NCBI RefSeq assembly: GCF_036108815.1
Contig: NZ_CP107985.1
Span: 1,488,001 to 1,552,000 of the forward strand
DNA length: 64,000 nucleotides
DNA from: Streptomyces sp. NBC_00353
GTDB lineage: Bacteria; Actinomycetota; Actinomycetes; Streptomycetales; Streptomycetaceae
Direction: 5' to 3'
Shown here: in pieces, positions 47,556 through 56,160 of the stretch
How the letters are laid out: every line of letters begins with the position of its first letter
How positions within the stretch are numbered: the stretch's first letter is position 1
Notes under the pieces: generated by a model
Seen by the model: only the letters and a program-made list of their open reading frames with translations
Told to the model about the DNA's origin: nothing
Databases searched by the model: none
Translations under genes and position numbers: made by a program

Positions 47556-49403
47556 ATGCGGTCACCCACCCGCCCCGCCACGAGAGCCCTGCGCTCCGCG
47601 CTGGTACTCGCCGTCACCGCAGGCCTGGCAGTCGCCGTGCCGACGGCGCAGGCTGCCCCGTCCGAGTCCCCCGCCATCTCCCCCGTCGCCACCACCGCGG
47701 TCACCGACGCAGCCGGCACCGGCGAGGACGGCGTAGCCCAGAAGCCGTACATGGGCTGGAGCAGCTGGAGCCTCCAGACCACCTCGTACCCGGGGATCAA
47801 TCCCGACGGCAACTACAGCTATCTCACCGAAGCCAACGTCACCAAGCAGACGGACGCCCTGGCCTCCAAGCTCAAGAAGTACGGCTACGAGTACATCAAC
47901 ATCGACGCCGGCTGGTGGCGCGGCTGGGACTGGACGCCGGAGTTCGACGCGTACGGGCGCCAGAAGGCCGACAAGGCACGCTTCCCGAGCGGGATGAAGG
48001 CGGTCGCCGACCGCATCCATGGCAAGGGTCTCAAGGCCGGCATCTATCTGCCCGTCGGTCTGGAGAAAGAGGGATACGGCGAGGGCAAGCTGCCGATCTG
48101 GAACACCGACAACTGCACCACCGGTGACATCGTCTACAGCGATCTGCGGACGACCAACGGCTGGGACAGCTCGTACAAGCTCGACTTCTCGAAACCGTGC
48201 GCCCAGAAGTACGTCGACTCGCAGGCGCAGCTCATCGCCGACTGGGGATACGACTTCCTCAAGCTCGACGGTGTGGGTCCCGGGTCCTTCAAGAGCGGCG
48301 ACAACTACGACAACCGCGCGGACGTCGCGGCCTGGCAGAAGGCCATCAAGAGCACCGGACGGCCCATCCATCTGGAGATCTCCTGGTCGCTCGACATCAA
48401 CTACGCCAAGGACTGGAAGGCCACGTCCAACGGATGGCGCGTCGACACGGATGTCGAGTGCTACTGCAACACGCTGGTGTCGTGGGAGAACTCCGTCGAG
48501 GACCGGTGGCGTGACACTCCCGGGTGGACGCGGTACGCCGGTCCCGGCGGCTGGAACGACCTCGACTCGATCAATGTCGGCAACGCCGCCATGAGCGGCC
48601 TGACCAAGGCCGAGCGGCAGAGCTACATGACGCTGTGGGCGGTCGCCAAGTCGCCGCTGTTCAGCGGGGACGACCTCACCCAGCTCGACGATTACGGCCT
48701 GTCGCTGATGACCAACCGCGACGTGCTGAAGATCAACCAGCAGCCGGGGAAGCCCGCCAAGCCCATCACCTCGGTCGGTGACGAGCAGGTCTGGGCGTCC
48801 CAGAACCCCGACGGCAGCTACACAGTCGCCCTGTTCAACCTGGGTGACTCCGCCTCCCCGGTGACCGCCGACTGGTCGGCCCTCGGCTTCACGGGCCAGG
48901 CGTCCGTGCGTGACGTGTGGAACAGCGAGAACCTCGGCCGGTACAAGGACGGCATCACCCAGGCCCTGCCGGCCCACGGCTCGCGTCTGTTCACCGTCAC
49001 CCCGCAGGGCCCCGCACTGAAGACGACGGCGTACGAGGCGGAGTCCCCGGACAACGTCCTGACCGGTTCCGCGTCCGTCGCCGACTGCGCCGAGTGCTCG
49101 GGCACGAAGAAGGTCGGCAACCTGTATCTGGGCGGCACGCTCCAGTTCACGCACGTCGTCGTCAAGCAGGCCGGCCGCTACCTCATCAACGTCGCCTACA
49201 CGTCGGGGGATCCGCGGTCGATCGGCGTGTCCGCGAACGGTAAGGCGCCCGTTGCGACGGCCTTCCCGGCCACCGGGGGCTGGGGAGCCGCCGACACGAT
49301 CAGTGTGCCGGTCACGCTGAAGGCGGGCAGCAACACCGTCACCTTCGACAGCGGTACGGGCTACTCACCCGACATCGACAAGATCGACGTTCCGCTCCGG
49401 TAG
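47556..49403 (+). CDS. Secreted GH27 alpha-galactosidase with CBM35-like domain
   Basis: The 615-residue secreted enzyme has a Sec signal (residues 1-33, ending AQA). A GH27 barrel follows (PYMGWSSWSLQTTSYPG, YEYINIDAGWWRGWDW, nucleophile Asp238 in FLKLDGVGPG, acid/base region WRVDTDVECYC). Next comes the antiparallel C-terminal beta domain, and a final module of about 130 residues (TAYEAESPDNVLTGSASVAD..., ending SPDIDKIDVPL) resembles CBM35/CBM6. It releases alpha-galactose from polymers outside the cell and feeds the adjacent importer and the cytoplasmic GH36. GAGG lies 12 bases before the ATG. Confidence 0.93.
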   Translation: MRSPTRPATRALRSALVLAVTAGLAVAVPTAQAAPSESPAISPVATTAVTDAAGTGEDGVAQKPYMGWSSWSLQTTSYPGINPDGNYSYLTEANVTKQTDALASKLKKYGYEYINIDAGWWRGWDWTPEFDAYGRQKADKARFPSGMKAVADRIHGKGLKAGIYLPVGLEKEGYGEGKLPIWNTDNCTTGDIVYSDLRTTNGWDSSYKLDFSKPCAQKYVDSQAQLIADWGYDFLKLDGVGPGSFKSGDNYDNRADVAAWQKAIKSTGRPIHLEISWSLDINYAKDWKATSNGWRVDTDVECYCNTLVSWENSVEDRWRDTPGWTRYAGPGGWNDLDSINVGNAAMSGLTKAERQSYMTLWAVAKSPLFSGDDLTQLDDYGLSLMTNRDVLKINQQPGKPAKPITSVGDEQVWASQNPDGSYTVALFNLGDSASPVTADWSALGFTGQASVRDVWNSENLGRYKDGITQALPAHGSRLFTVTPQGPALKTTAYEAESPDNVLTGSASVADCAECSGTKKVGNLYLGGTLQFTHVVVKQAGRYLINVAYTSGDPRSIGVSANGKAPVATAFPATGGWGAADTISVPVTLKAGSNTVTFDSGTGYSPDIDKIDVPLR

Positions 49404-49423
49404 CCCCGTCGCACGACCACATC

Positions 49424-49453
49424 CGGGGGCGCGTCCTGATCGGCGCGCCCCCG
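49424..49453 (+). terminator. Terminator after GH27 gene
   Basis: CGGGGGCGCG (49424-49433) pairs perfectly with CGCGCCCCCG (49444-49453), loop of 10 bases, 21 bases after the GH27 stop. It should end the ROK-importer-GH27 operon, or attenuate read-through into GH95. Confidence 0.75.
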
Positions 49454-49542
49454 TCCCGTGCTGCCCCTGCCCGCGCTCCCGCCCGGGTCTCCCCCGACGC
49501 CGTACCGCGCCCCCACCATGTCCGCAGGAATGGAGTAGTCCC

Positions 49543-51969
49543 GTGAACGACCAGCATCCGCACACCCCTGCGCAGCCCAGCACCAGCACCAGCCGCCGTC
49601 GCGTGCTCTCGCTCGCCGCCGCCGTCGGATCGCTCACCGCTCTCGGCGGCCTCCCCGCCTTCGCCGCCACCGCCCCACCGAAGCGCCCCACCACGTCCCC
49701 GATGCTTGCCGAGGGCCAAGGTTCGACGACGCGGATGTGGTACCGCGCACCGGCCGGCGAGACGACGATGCTGGAGCGGGCACTGCCGGTCGGCAACGGC
49801 CGCCTCGGTGCTCTCGTCGGCAACGACCCCTCGCACGAACTGCTCTTCGTCTCCGACGCCACCATGTGGACCGGCGGGATCAACGACGTACTGGAGCAGG
49901 ACGGGCAATTCCCCTACGGGCGGGCCGATTTCGGCAGCCTCACCCAGCTGGCGCACGTGACGGTAGACATCCCGGAGCACGATCTCGGCACGGTCAACAG
50001 CTACCGCCGCGAGCTCGACCTCGCCCAGGGCCTGGTCACCTCCAGCTACATCCGCTCGGGTGTGTCCTTCGAACGCCGCGTCTTCGCAAGCCAGCCGGAC
50101 GACGTGATCGTCGTGCAGTTCTCCCAGCGCGGTGGCGGTCACTACACCGGCACCGTCTCGCTCGACGGCACACACGACGAGACGACATCGGCGGACGGCG
50201 CGCACGACAGCCTTTCCTTCGGCGCCGAGTTCACCAACGGGCTCCGCTACGGCGCCGCGGTCACCGCGCACAGCACGAGCGGATCGGTCATCACCCAGGG
50301 CTCGAAGATCGTCTTCACCCGGTGTGCGGACCTGACGGTCGTGATCAGCGGTGGTACGAACTACTCCCCCGACCCGAAGGCCGGCTACCGGGACACGGAC
50401 CTCGACCCGGCCGCACTCGCGAGGACCAAGGTGCGGACCGCCGTACGGCATTCACCCACCGCACTGCTGCACACCCATGTGGCCGACTACCGCGACCAGT
50501 TCGACGGCATGCAGATCTCGCTGGGCCCTTCCACGGCCGAGCAGCGGGCGCTCGACACCTGGGAGCGGCTGAAGGCGCGTACCCAGCAGGACGGGCCCGA
50601 CCCGGAGTTCGAAGCGCTGTACCTTCAGTTCGGCCGCTATCTGATGATCAGCAGCTCCCGGGGCGGCCTGCCGGTCGCCCTCCAGGGCCCGTGGCTGGAC
50701 GGCAACGACCCGGACTGGATGGGTGATTACCACACCGACATCAACATCCAGATGAACTACTGGATGGCCGACCGCACCGCGCTCTCCCGCAACTTCGACG
50801 CGTTCACCGATTACTGCCTCTCCCAGCTCCCGGTCTGGACGGAACTCACCCAGAGCCTGTTCAACGATCCGCGCAACCGGTTCCGCAACTCCTCGGGCAA
50901 GATCGCCGGCTGGACCGTGGCGTTCTCCACGAACATCTACGGCGGCCTGGGCTGGTGGTGGCACCCCTCGGGCAGTGCCTGGCTGTGCAACACCCTGTGG
51001 GAGCACTACGAGTACACCCAGGACCGGCAGCATCTCGCGAAGATCTACCCGCTCCTCCAGGGTGCCTGCGAGTTCTGGGAGACCCGGCTGCTGACCATGA
51101 CGGTCACCGACGCGGACACCGGCAAGGAACGTGAGGTCCTCGTCGCCGACAAGGACTGGTCGCCGGAGCACGGCCCCCAGGACGCGAAGGGCATCACCTA
51201 CGCCCAGGAAGTGGTGCGGGACCTCTTCGCGCACTACCGCGAGGCCAGTGCGCTGCTCGGCAGGAACGCCGCGTACAGCAAGACCGTCGCCGGGCTCCAG
51301 GAGCGGCTGTACATGCCCGAGGTCAGCCCGAAGACCGGTTGGCTCCAGGAATGGATGTCCCCGGACAACCTCGGCGAGACCACTCACCGCCATCTCTCCC
51401 CGCTGGTGGGCCTGTTCCCGGGCGACCGCATCCGGCCCGACGCGTCGCCCGCGGCGTTGGTGAAGGGCGCGACCGAACTCCTCACCGCGCGTGGGATGGA
51501 GAACTTCGGCTGGGCGAACGCCTGGCGGTCCCTGTGCTGGGCACGACTGAAGCACGCGGAGAACGCGTATCAGCTGGTGATCACCAATCTGCGGCCGTCC
51601 GTCGACGGCAGCAACGGCAGCGCGATGAATCTGTTCGACATCTACGAGACCGGGAAGGGCCGCGGGATCTTTCAGATCGAGTCCAACTTCGGTACTCCCG
51701 CCGCCATGATCGAGATGCTGCTCTACTCGCGCCCCGGACACATCGAACTGCTGCCCGCACTGCCCGCCGCCTGGGCGCGCTCCGGCTCGGTCACCGGCAT
51801 CGGGGCGCGCAGCGGTTTCGTCGTCGACCTGAGCTGGCGCGACGGCAGGGTCCGCGAGGCCACCATCCGCAGTGTCGGCGGGCGCAGGACCACGGTGACG
51901 GCGGGCGGCATCTCGCACGACGTCGACCTCCGCGCCGGGGAATCCGTCACGCTGCGGAACTTCCGATGA
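49543..51969 (+). CDS. Tat-exported GH95-family alpha-L-fucosidase/galactosidase
   Basis: The 808-residue protein starts with a Tat signal (TSRRRVLSLAAAV) and ends its signal at about AFA-A. GH95 features are WYRAPAGETTMLERALPVGNGRLGALV split over about residues 65-92, YHTDINIQMNYWM with the Asn pair, and DKDWSPEHGP with the proposed acid Glu. The third catalytic motif, usually FQIDGNFG, reads FQIESNFG, with Glu713 in place of the Asp base. GH95 enzymes are inverting 1,2-alpha-L-fucosidases or alpha-L-galactosidases. The changed motif leaves specificity or activity open. The start is GTG at 49543. The stop overlaps the following esterase start, so both are translationally coupled. Confidence 0.9.
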   Translation: MNDQHPHTPAQPSTSTSRRRVLSLAAAVGSLTALGGLPAFAATAPPKRPTTSPMLAEGQGSTTRMWYRAPAGETTMLERALPVGNGRLGALVGNDPSHELLFVSDATMWTGGINDVLEQDGQFPYGRADFGSLTQLAHVTVDIPEHDLGTVNSYRRELDLAQGLVTSSYIRSGVSFERRVFASQPDDVIVVQFSQRGGGHYTGTVSLDGTHDETTSADGAHDSLSFGAEFTNGLRYGAAVTAHSTSGSVITQGSKIVFTRCADLTVVISGGTNYSPDPKAGYRDTDLDPAALARTKVRTAVRHSPTALLHTHVADYRDQFDGMQISLGPSTAEQRALDTWERLKARTQQDGPDPEFEALYLQFGRYLMISSSRGGLPVALQGPWLDGNDPDWMGDYHTDINIQMNYWMADRTALSRNFDAFTDYCLSQLPVWTELTQSLFNDPRNRFRNSSGKIAGWTVAFSTNIYGGLGWWWHPSGSAWLCNTLWEHYEYTQDRQHLAKIYPLLQGACEFWETRLLTMTVTDADTGKEREVLVADKDWSPEHGPQDAKGITYAQEVVRDLFAHYREASALLGRNAAYSKTVAGLQERLYMPEVSPKTGWLQEWMSPDNLGETTHRHLSPLVGLFPGDRIRPDASPAALVKGATELLTARGMENFGWANAWRSLCWARLKHAENAYQLVITNLRPSVDGSNGSAMNLFDIYETGKGRGIFQIESNFGTPAAMIEMLLYSRPGHIELLPALPAAWARSGSVTGIGARSGFVVDLSWRDGRVREATIRSVGGRRTTVTAGGISHDVDLRAGESVTLRNFR

Positions 51970-53189
51970 GCGGCGCAGCGCACCGCGCCCTGATCGCGGT
52001 CGTGGTCCTCGCCGCCACAGTTCTCGCCCCCGCCCACGCCACCTCCTCCGCCGCCGCGGCGACTCCCGTGCCCGACCCGTCGGTGGTCACCTGGGCGGCC
52101 AGCGCGGACCGACTGGGCGAGTCCCCGTCCGACCGCAGCTACCGTCTGGTCGTCCGGACCAGCGTGGGCGGCAGCGGGATGCGCGTCCGGGTGTCCAACG
52201 CGTTCGGCGACCGGCCACTGGTCATCGGCAGCGCATACGCCGGGCTGCGCAAGAGTGGTGCCCGGCTGGTCGCGGGCTCCAACAGGAAGCTGCGCTTCGA
52301 CCGGGCGGAGTCCGTGACCCTGGCGCCGGGCGAGATCCGCTACAGCGATCCGCTGCCCGGGAGGACCGAGGCCGGCAGCGATCTGGCGGTCAGCCTGTAC
52401 GTACGGACGGCGGGCGGTCCCGCCACCGGGCACGGGATGGCTCTCCAGACGTCGTACGCGACCGCCGGGGACCACGCGGCCGAGGAACGGGACGGCGCGT
52501 ACACGGAACAGATCGGGTCGTGGTTCTACCTCGACGCGGTCAGCGTGGACACCGGCCCCGGCACCGGCGCCGTGGTCACCCTCGGCGACTCCATCACGGA
52601 CGGCTGGCAGTCCACCACCGACAAGAACCTGCGCTGGCCCGACTTCCTGGCACGCCGGCTGCACGGGACGCCGAGCTCCACGGTGCAGGGTGTGGCCAAC
52701 GCGGGGATATCCGGGAACCAGGTCCTGGTGGACGGCGCCGGCCAGAGCGCGCTCGCGCGCCTCGACCGCGACGTGCTGTCGCTGCCCGGGGTGCGCACGG
52801 TGGTCCTGTTCGAGGGCGTCAATGACATCAAGTCCCACAGCGGTGTCACGGCGGCCTCGCTGACGGCGGGCTACCGCCGGATCATCGACCGGGCCCACGC
52901 GGCGGGGAAGTGCGTCGTCGGCGCCACCGTCCTCCCCTACCAGGGCTGGTCGGAGTGGGATCCACAGGGGGATGCGGTACGCATGGAGGTGAACGAGTGG
53001 ATCCGCACCAGCGGTGCGGTGGACGCGGTGGCGGACTTCGACAAGGTCCTGCGCAGCCCGTACAACCCGCAGCGGCTGCTGCCGACGTTCGATGGAGGGG
53101 ACCATCTGCATCCCAACGACAAGGGCATGCAGGCGATGGCGGACTCGATCGACCTCGGGGACCTCGAGTGCGACGGCGCGAGCGGGTGA
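51966..53189 (+). CDS. Secreted SGNH/GDSL-type esterase
   Basis: The 407-residue protein has a signal peptide (residues 1-33), a beta-rich N-terminal domain (about 40-190, VTWAASADRLG...), and an SGNH hydrolase domain. That domain shows block I TLGDSITDGW (catalytic Ser), block II ANAGISGNQ, block III FEGVNDI and block V DGGDHLHPND (Asp-His). Such enzymes remove acetyl or other acyl groups from polysaccharides or rhamnogalacturonan. Its ATG overlaps the GH95 stop (ATGA), indicating a fucose-cleaving and ester-cleaving pair. A strong terminator hairpin follows. Confidence 0.9.
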   Translation: MSGAAHRALIAVVVLAATVLAPAHATSSAAAATPVPDPSVVTWAASADRLGESPSDRSYRLVVRTSVGGSGMRVRVSNAFGDRPLVIGSAYAGLRKSGARLVAGSNRKLRFDRAESVTLAPGEIRYSDPLPGRTEAGSDLAVSLYVRTAGGPATGHGMALQTSYATAGDHAAEERDGAYTEQIGSWFYLDAVSVDTGPGTGAVVTLGDSITDGWQSTTDKNLRWPDFLARRLHGTPSSTVQGVANAGISGNQVLVDGAGQSALARLDRDVLSLPGVRTVVLFEGVNDIKSHSGVTAASLTAGYRRIIDRAHAAGKCVVGATVLPYQGWSEWDPQGDAVRMEVNEWIRTSGAVDAVADFDKVLRSPYNPQRLLPTFDGGDHLHPNDKGMQAMADSIDLGDLECDGASG

Positions 53190-53273
53190 ACCCGCGGTCA
53201 CGCCCACGTCCTGACGCCACGCCGGCCACTCGGCGCGCCCGGGTGGAGATCCGTCGGCCGTGAGCTGATCCAG

Positions 53274-53319
53274 GGCCCGTCGGGACCGCATGTGTCACCC
53301 CGCGTGATCCCGACGGGCC
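53274..53319. terminator. Terminator after esterase, possibly bidirectional
   Basis: GGCCCGTCGGGA (53274-53285) pairs perfectly with TCCCGACGGGCC (53308-53319). The 22-base loop contains an additional TCAC/GTGA stem. It lies between the convergent esterase and NAD kinase genes. Confidence 0.75.
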
Positions 53320-53458
53320 GACAGCCGGCCTTGGCGCAGCGGCTGCCCGGAAGCGTTGCGCAGCAGCACAGGAGAGTGTCCCCGCGGAAGCCGAAAGCAC
53401 CCGGCGAACGCGGCGGTCGTCACGGACGCGACACCCCATGAGTGTTCCCCGCCCCGCC

Positions 53459-54538
53459 TCAGCCACCGCCGGCCGCGTCCCTGTCCGCCAGGGACAAATG
53501 GAGATGGGCCAGGTCACGCGGAATCGGACCGTCAGGACGGAAGAGCGGTGCACTCTCCCCGTAGGCGGCCGTGGCCGGAGCATCCGTGAGGCGAAGACGT
53601 GTCCGCAGCCGCCCGTAGAAGTCGTGCGGGCCGAGCCTGATGACCCGCAGACGACGCGGGGCCGCGTACACCCCGAGCCAGTCCCCGGCGTCCAACACGC
53701 CACGCAGATGGCCGTCGATCGTCACCGCGCCCTGTCCCGAATGGGGCAGGACCCGGACCGCGATCGGTTCGTCCGGCGCTACGACCACCGTGCGGTCGAA
53801 GGTCATGTGCGGCGCGACAGGTGTGAAGATGACGGCATCCATGCGGGGTGAGACCACCGGACCGCCTGCGGCGAAGCTGTAGGCGGTCGACCCGGTGGGA
53901 GTGGCCATGATGACGGCATCGGCCGAGTACGAGGCGAGAAGCCGGCCGCCGACATAGACGCCGAGACTCACCTGCCGGTCACGCGCCAGCTTCTCCACGA
54001 CGACGTCGTTGAGAGCGGTGACATCCAACGCCACACCCCAGCCCTCCGCCCCGGCCTCCGCGTCCCGGTCGACCTGAGGCGGCGGCAGCATCGGGCGTCG
54101 TCCGTAGCCCATCAGAGCGTCGATGTCCTTGGGCACCTCGAGCACCCGGGAGGCCCTCATCGTCAGCAGCATGCGCTCCTCGACCGCCGCCCTTCCGCGG
54201 TGGACGGCGTCGAGCGCCCGGACGACGTCCTCGGCCGGCACCTCGGTCAGGAAGCCGACACGGCCCAGGTCGATTCCCAGAACGGCGCCATTGATCTTGG
54301 CAGCGATCCTGGCACCACGCAGAAACGTCCCATCGCCTCCGAGCGTCACAATGAGACCAGGGTTGCCTGCGACATCGGCCTCCTCCCTCCCGCCGCGCCG
54401 ACGTTCGTCGTCGCGCCACACGTCGATGTCCGTGCATGGAATGTCTTCACCGGCACACCAATCGCGTACGACGCGCGCCGCGACAACGGCCTCGGGGCGG
54501 CCCTGGTGGACGACGACTCCCACCCGCTCGACACTCAT
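53459..54538 (-). CDS. nadK: NAD kinase (ATP-NAD kinase family), extra-long form
   Basis: The protein has 359 residues, longer than the usual 290-310. The GGDGT motif is in LIVTLGGDGTFLRGARIA, the second motif in TALNDVVVEK, and the third block in VIMATPTGSTAYSFAAGGP. It phosphorylates NAD to NADP. There is an insert of about 30 residues (DIDALMGYGRRPMLPPPQVD...) in the substrate-binding domain and a C-terminal tail of about 50 residues. Streptomyces usually have a primary NAD kinase near recN, so this is probably an accessory paralogue, which is inference. The ATG at 54538 lacks a strong Shine-Dalgarno sequence. A stable inverted repeat lies 55-92 bases upstream. Confidence 0.92.
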   Translation of the reverse strand: MSVERVGVVVHQGRPEAVVAARVVRDWCAGEDIPCTDIDVWRDDERRRGGREEADVAGNPGLIVTLGGDGTFLRGARIAAKINGAVLGIDLGRVGFLTEVPAEDVVRALDAVHRGRAAVEERMLLTMRASRVLEVPKDIDALMGYGRRPMLPPPQVDRDAEAGAEGWGVALDVTALNDVVVEKLARDRQVSLGVYVGGRLLASYSADAVIMATPTGSTAYSFAAGGPVVSPRMDAVIFTPVAPHMTFDRTVVVAPDEPIAVRVLPHSGQGAVTIDGHLRGVLDAGDWLGVYAAPRRLRVIRLGPHDFYGRLRTRLRLTDAPATAAYGESAPLFRPDGPIPRDLAHLHLSLADRDAAGGG

Positions 54539-54592
54539 CTCGGTCCAACTCCCCGCGATCCGGCGATGTCCTCACCCCACCTTGAGGGCCCG

Positions 54593-54630
54593 AGGGGTGT
54601 GCCGGCCCGTCGCCGGGCCGAGACACCCCT
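54593..54630. repeat. Stable two-part hairpin upstream of nadK-like gene
   Basis: AGGGGTGT (54593-54600) pairs with ACACCCCT (54623-54630). Inside, CGGCCCG (54603-54609) pairs with CGGGCCG (54614-54620) around a TCGC loop, leaving a 2x2 internal loop. It sits in the divergent nadK/reductase gap and could be a leader structure or terminator. Confidence 0.5.
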
Positions 54631-54791
54631 CTCCATCAGGCGATCGGGTCCGCCGAACCGCCGCGGGGACCGGTCGACGGGCCCTGCGGGTGGCCCTTGC
54701 GGGAGGCCCGCCATCACCCTTCAGGGTCTTTCCCGATCCCCTGCACGCGCCATGCCGTCGTTGCCGACCCACGACGCGGAAGGATCGGCCC

Positions 54792-55040
54792 ATGAGCATT
54801 CCCACGCCGAACGTCACGCTCGACAACGGTGTTGTGATGCCGCAGCTCGGTCTCGGCGTCTTCCGGATTCCGGACGAGGAAGCCGCCACTGCCGTCACCA
54901 CCGCCCTCGACTGCGGCTACCGGAGCATCGACACGGCAGCGGTCTACGGCAACGAGACGGGCGTCGGCCGGGCTCTGGCGTCCTCCGACATCCCCCGCGA
55001 GGAACTGTTCGTCACCACCAAACTGTGGAACGAGGAGCCC
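54792..55040 (+). pseudogene. Truncated aldo/keto reductase
   Basis: The first 83 codons are a clean aldo/keto reductase N-terminus: LDNGVVMPQLGLGVFRIPDE, then GYRSIDTAAVYGNETGVGRAL with catalytic Asp and Tyr, and LFVTTKLWNEE with catalytic Lys. Family members continue for another 190 residues with a QGYDRAL-type helix and the HxP motif. Here similarity stops at about 55040 and the frame runs on as shadow sequence into the downstream SDR. An internal deletion joined the reductase start to the SDR promoter region. AAGGATC precedes the ATG at 54792. It is probably non-functional. Confidence 0.75.
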
Positions 55041-55134
55041 GTCGCACGCTCGCCGGCTGCCGGCCTCCGAACACCTTCGCACCGACCGGCGGCCACGGGC
55101 CGTGTCGCACCAACCACGTGTCTGAGGAGAAACC

Positions 55135-55929
55135 GTGCTCATCGATCTCACCGGCAAGACCGCGCTCGTCACCGGATCCACGCAAGGTATCGGTTTTGCC
55201 ATTGCCGCGGGACTGGCCAATTCCGGCGCCCGCGTGGCTGTCAATGGACGCCGCCCGCAGTCCGTGGACGATGCCATCGAGAAACTGCGGCAGGAAACGG
55301 ACCGTGACTGCTTCATCGCCGCGCCCGGCGACATCACCACCGACGACGGCGCCCGGCAGGTCATCGAGGCAGCCCCGGACGTCGCCATCCTTGTCAACAA
55401 TCTGGGCATCTTCGGGGCGACCCCTGCCCTGGAGATCAGCGACGAGGCGTGGCGCCAGTACTTCGACGTGAATGTTCTGTCCGCCGTCAGAATGATCCGC
55501 GCCTATCTCCCCGCCATGAAGGACCGCTCCTGGGGGCGAGTCCTGAACATCGCAAGCGATTCGGCCGTGGCCGTCCCGGTGGAGATGATCCACTACGGCG
55601 TCTCGAAAACGGCTCTGCTCGCTGTCACGCGGGGCTTCGCCAAGGACGCCGCCGGCACCGGAGTCACCGTCAACTCGATCATCGCCGGGCCGACCCACAC
55701 CGGCGGCGTCGAGGATTTTGTGTATCAACTCGTCGACCCCGGTCTTCCCTGGGACGAAGCGCAACGGGAGTTCATGGTCAAGCACCGGCCTCAGTCGCTC
55801 CTGCAGAGACTGATCGAACCGGAAGAGATTGCAAACATGGCCGTCTATCTCAGCTCGGCCCTCGCCTCCGCGACCACCGGCGGGGCCGTGCGCGCGGACG
55901 GTGGATACGTCGACTCCATCCTCCCCTGA
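55135..55929 (+). CDS. Short-chain dehydrogenase/reductase (SDR)
   Basis: The 264-residue classical SDR has the cofactor motif TGSTQGIG (residues 14-21), NNLG in place of NNAG, a catalytic Ser in NIASDSAVAV and the YGVSK active-site pair. AVNGRRPQS after beta-2 suggests NADP preference. The C-terminal TTGGAVRADGGYVDSI is the usual SDR end. The substrate is unknown. The GTG at 55135 follows GAGGAGAAACC. It lies directly behind the truncated aldo/keto reductase and may be expressed from that promoter. Confidence 0.92.
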   Translation: MLIDLTGKTALVTGSTQGIGFAIAAGLANSGARVAVNGRRPQSVDDAIEKLRQETDRDCFIAAPGDITTDDGARQVIEAAPDVAILVNNLGIFGATPALEISDEAWRQYFDVNVLSAVRMIRAYLPAMKDRSWGRVLNIASDSAVAVPVEMIHYGVSKTALLAVTRGFAKDAAGTGVTVNSIIAGPTHTGGVEDFVYQLVDPGLPWDEAQREFMVKHRPQSLLQRLIEPEEIANMAVYLSSALASATTGGAVRADGGYVDSILP

Positions 55930-56160
55930 CAGGTCACGAACGCCAGGATCCCCGCAGCGACCATCTCGTGGGAGTGGCTTCGCGCAGGCGGTCGAGGAAC
56001 TCGTTGCCGGTGAGCCGGCAGAGGCCCTGTCGTGCCTCCGGCAGCGAGACGGGCCGGGGAATCGAACCGGTCACACAGCTCGACGGCCGCCGCTCGTGGG
56101 CGCCTCGAAACGGATGATTCAACCTGGCCCCTCACGGGGTCCGTGCCCTCGCAGCATCTC

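Noticed and set aside
40726..53189. Antibiotic or natural-product gene cluster
   Set aside because: No polyketide synthase, NRPS, terpene synthase, lanthipeptide or similar core enzyme is seen; the genes are glycan hydrolases, transporters and regulators.
55934..56122. 62-codon minus-strand frame between SDR and phosphotransferase genes
   Set aside because: No recognisable motif, no ribosome-binding site, and composition typical of a chance frame; at most a remnant.
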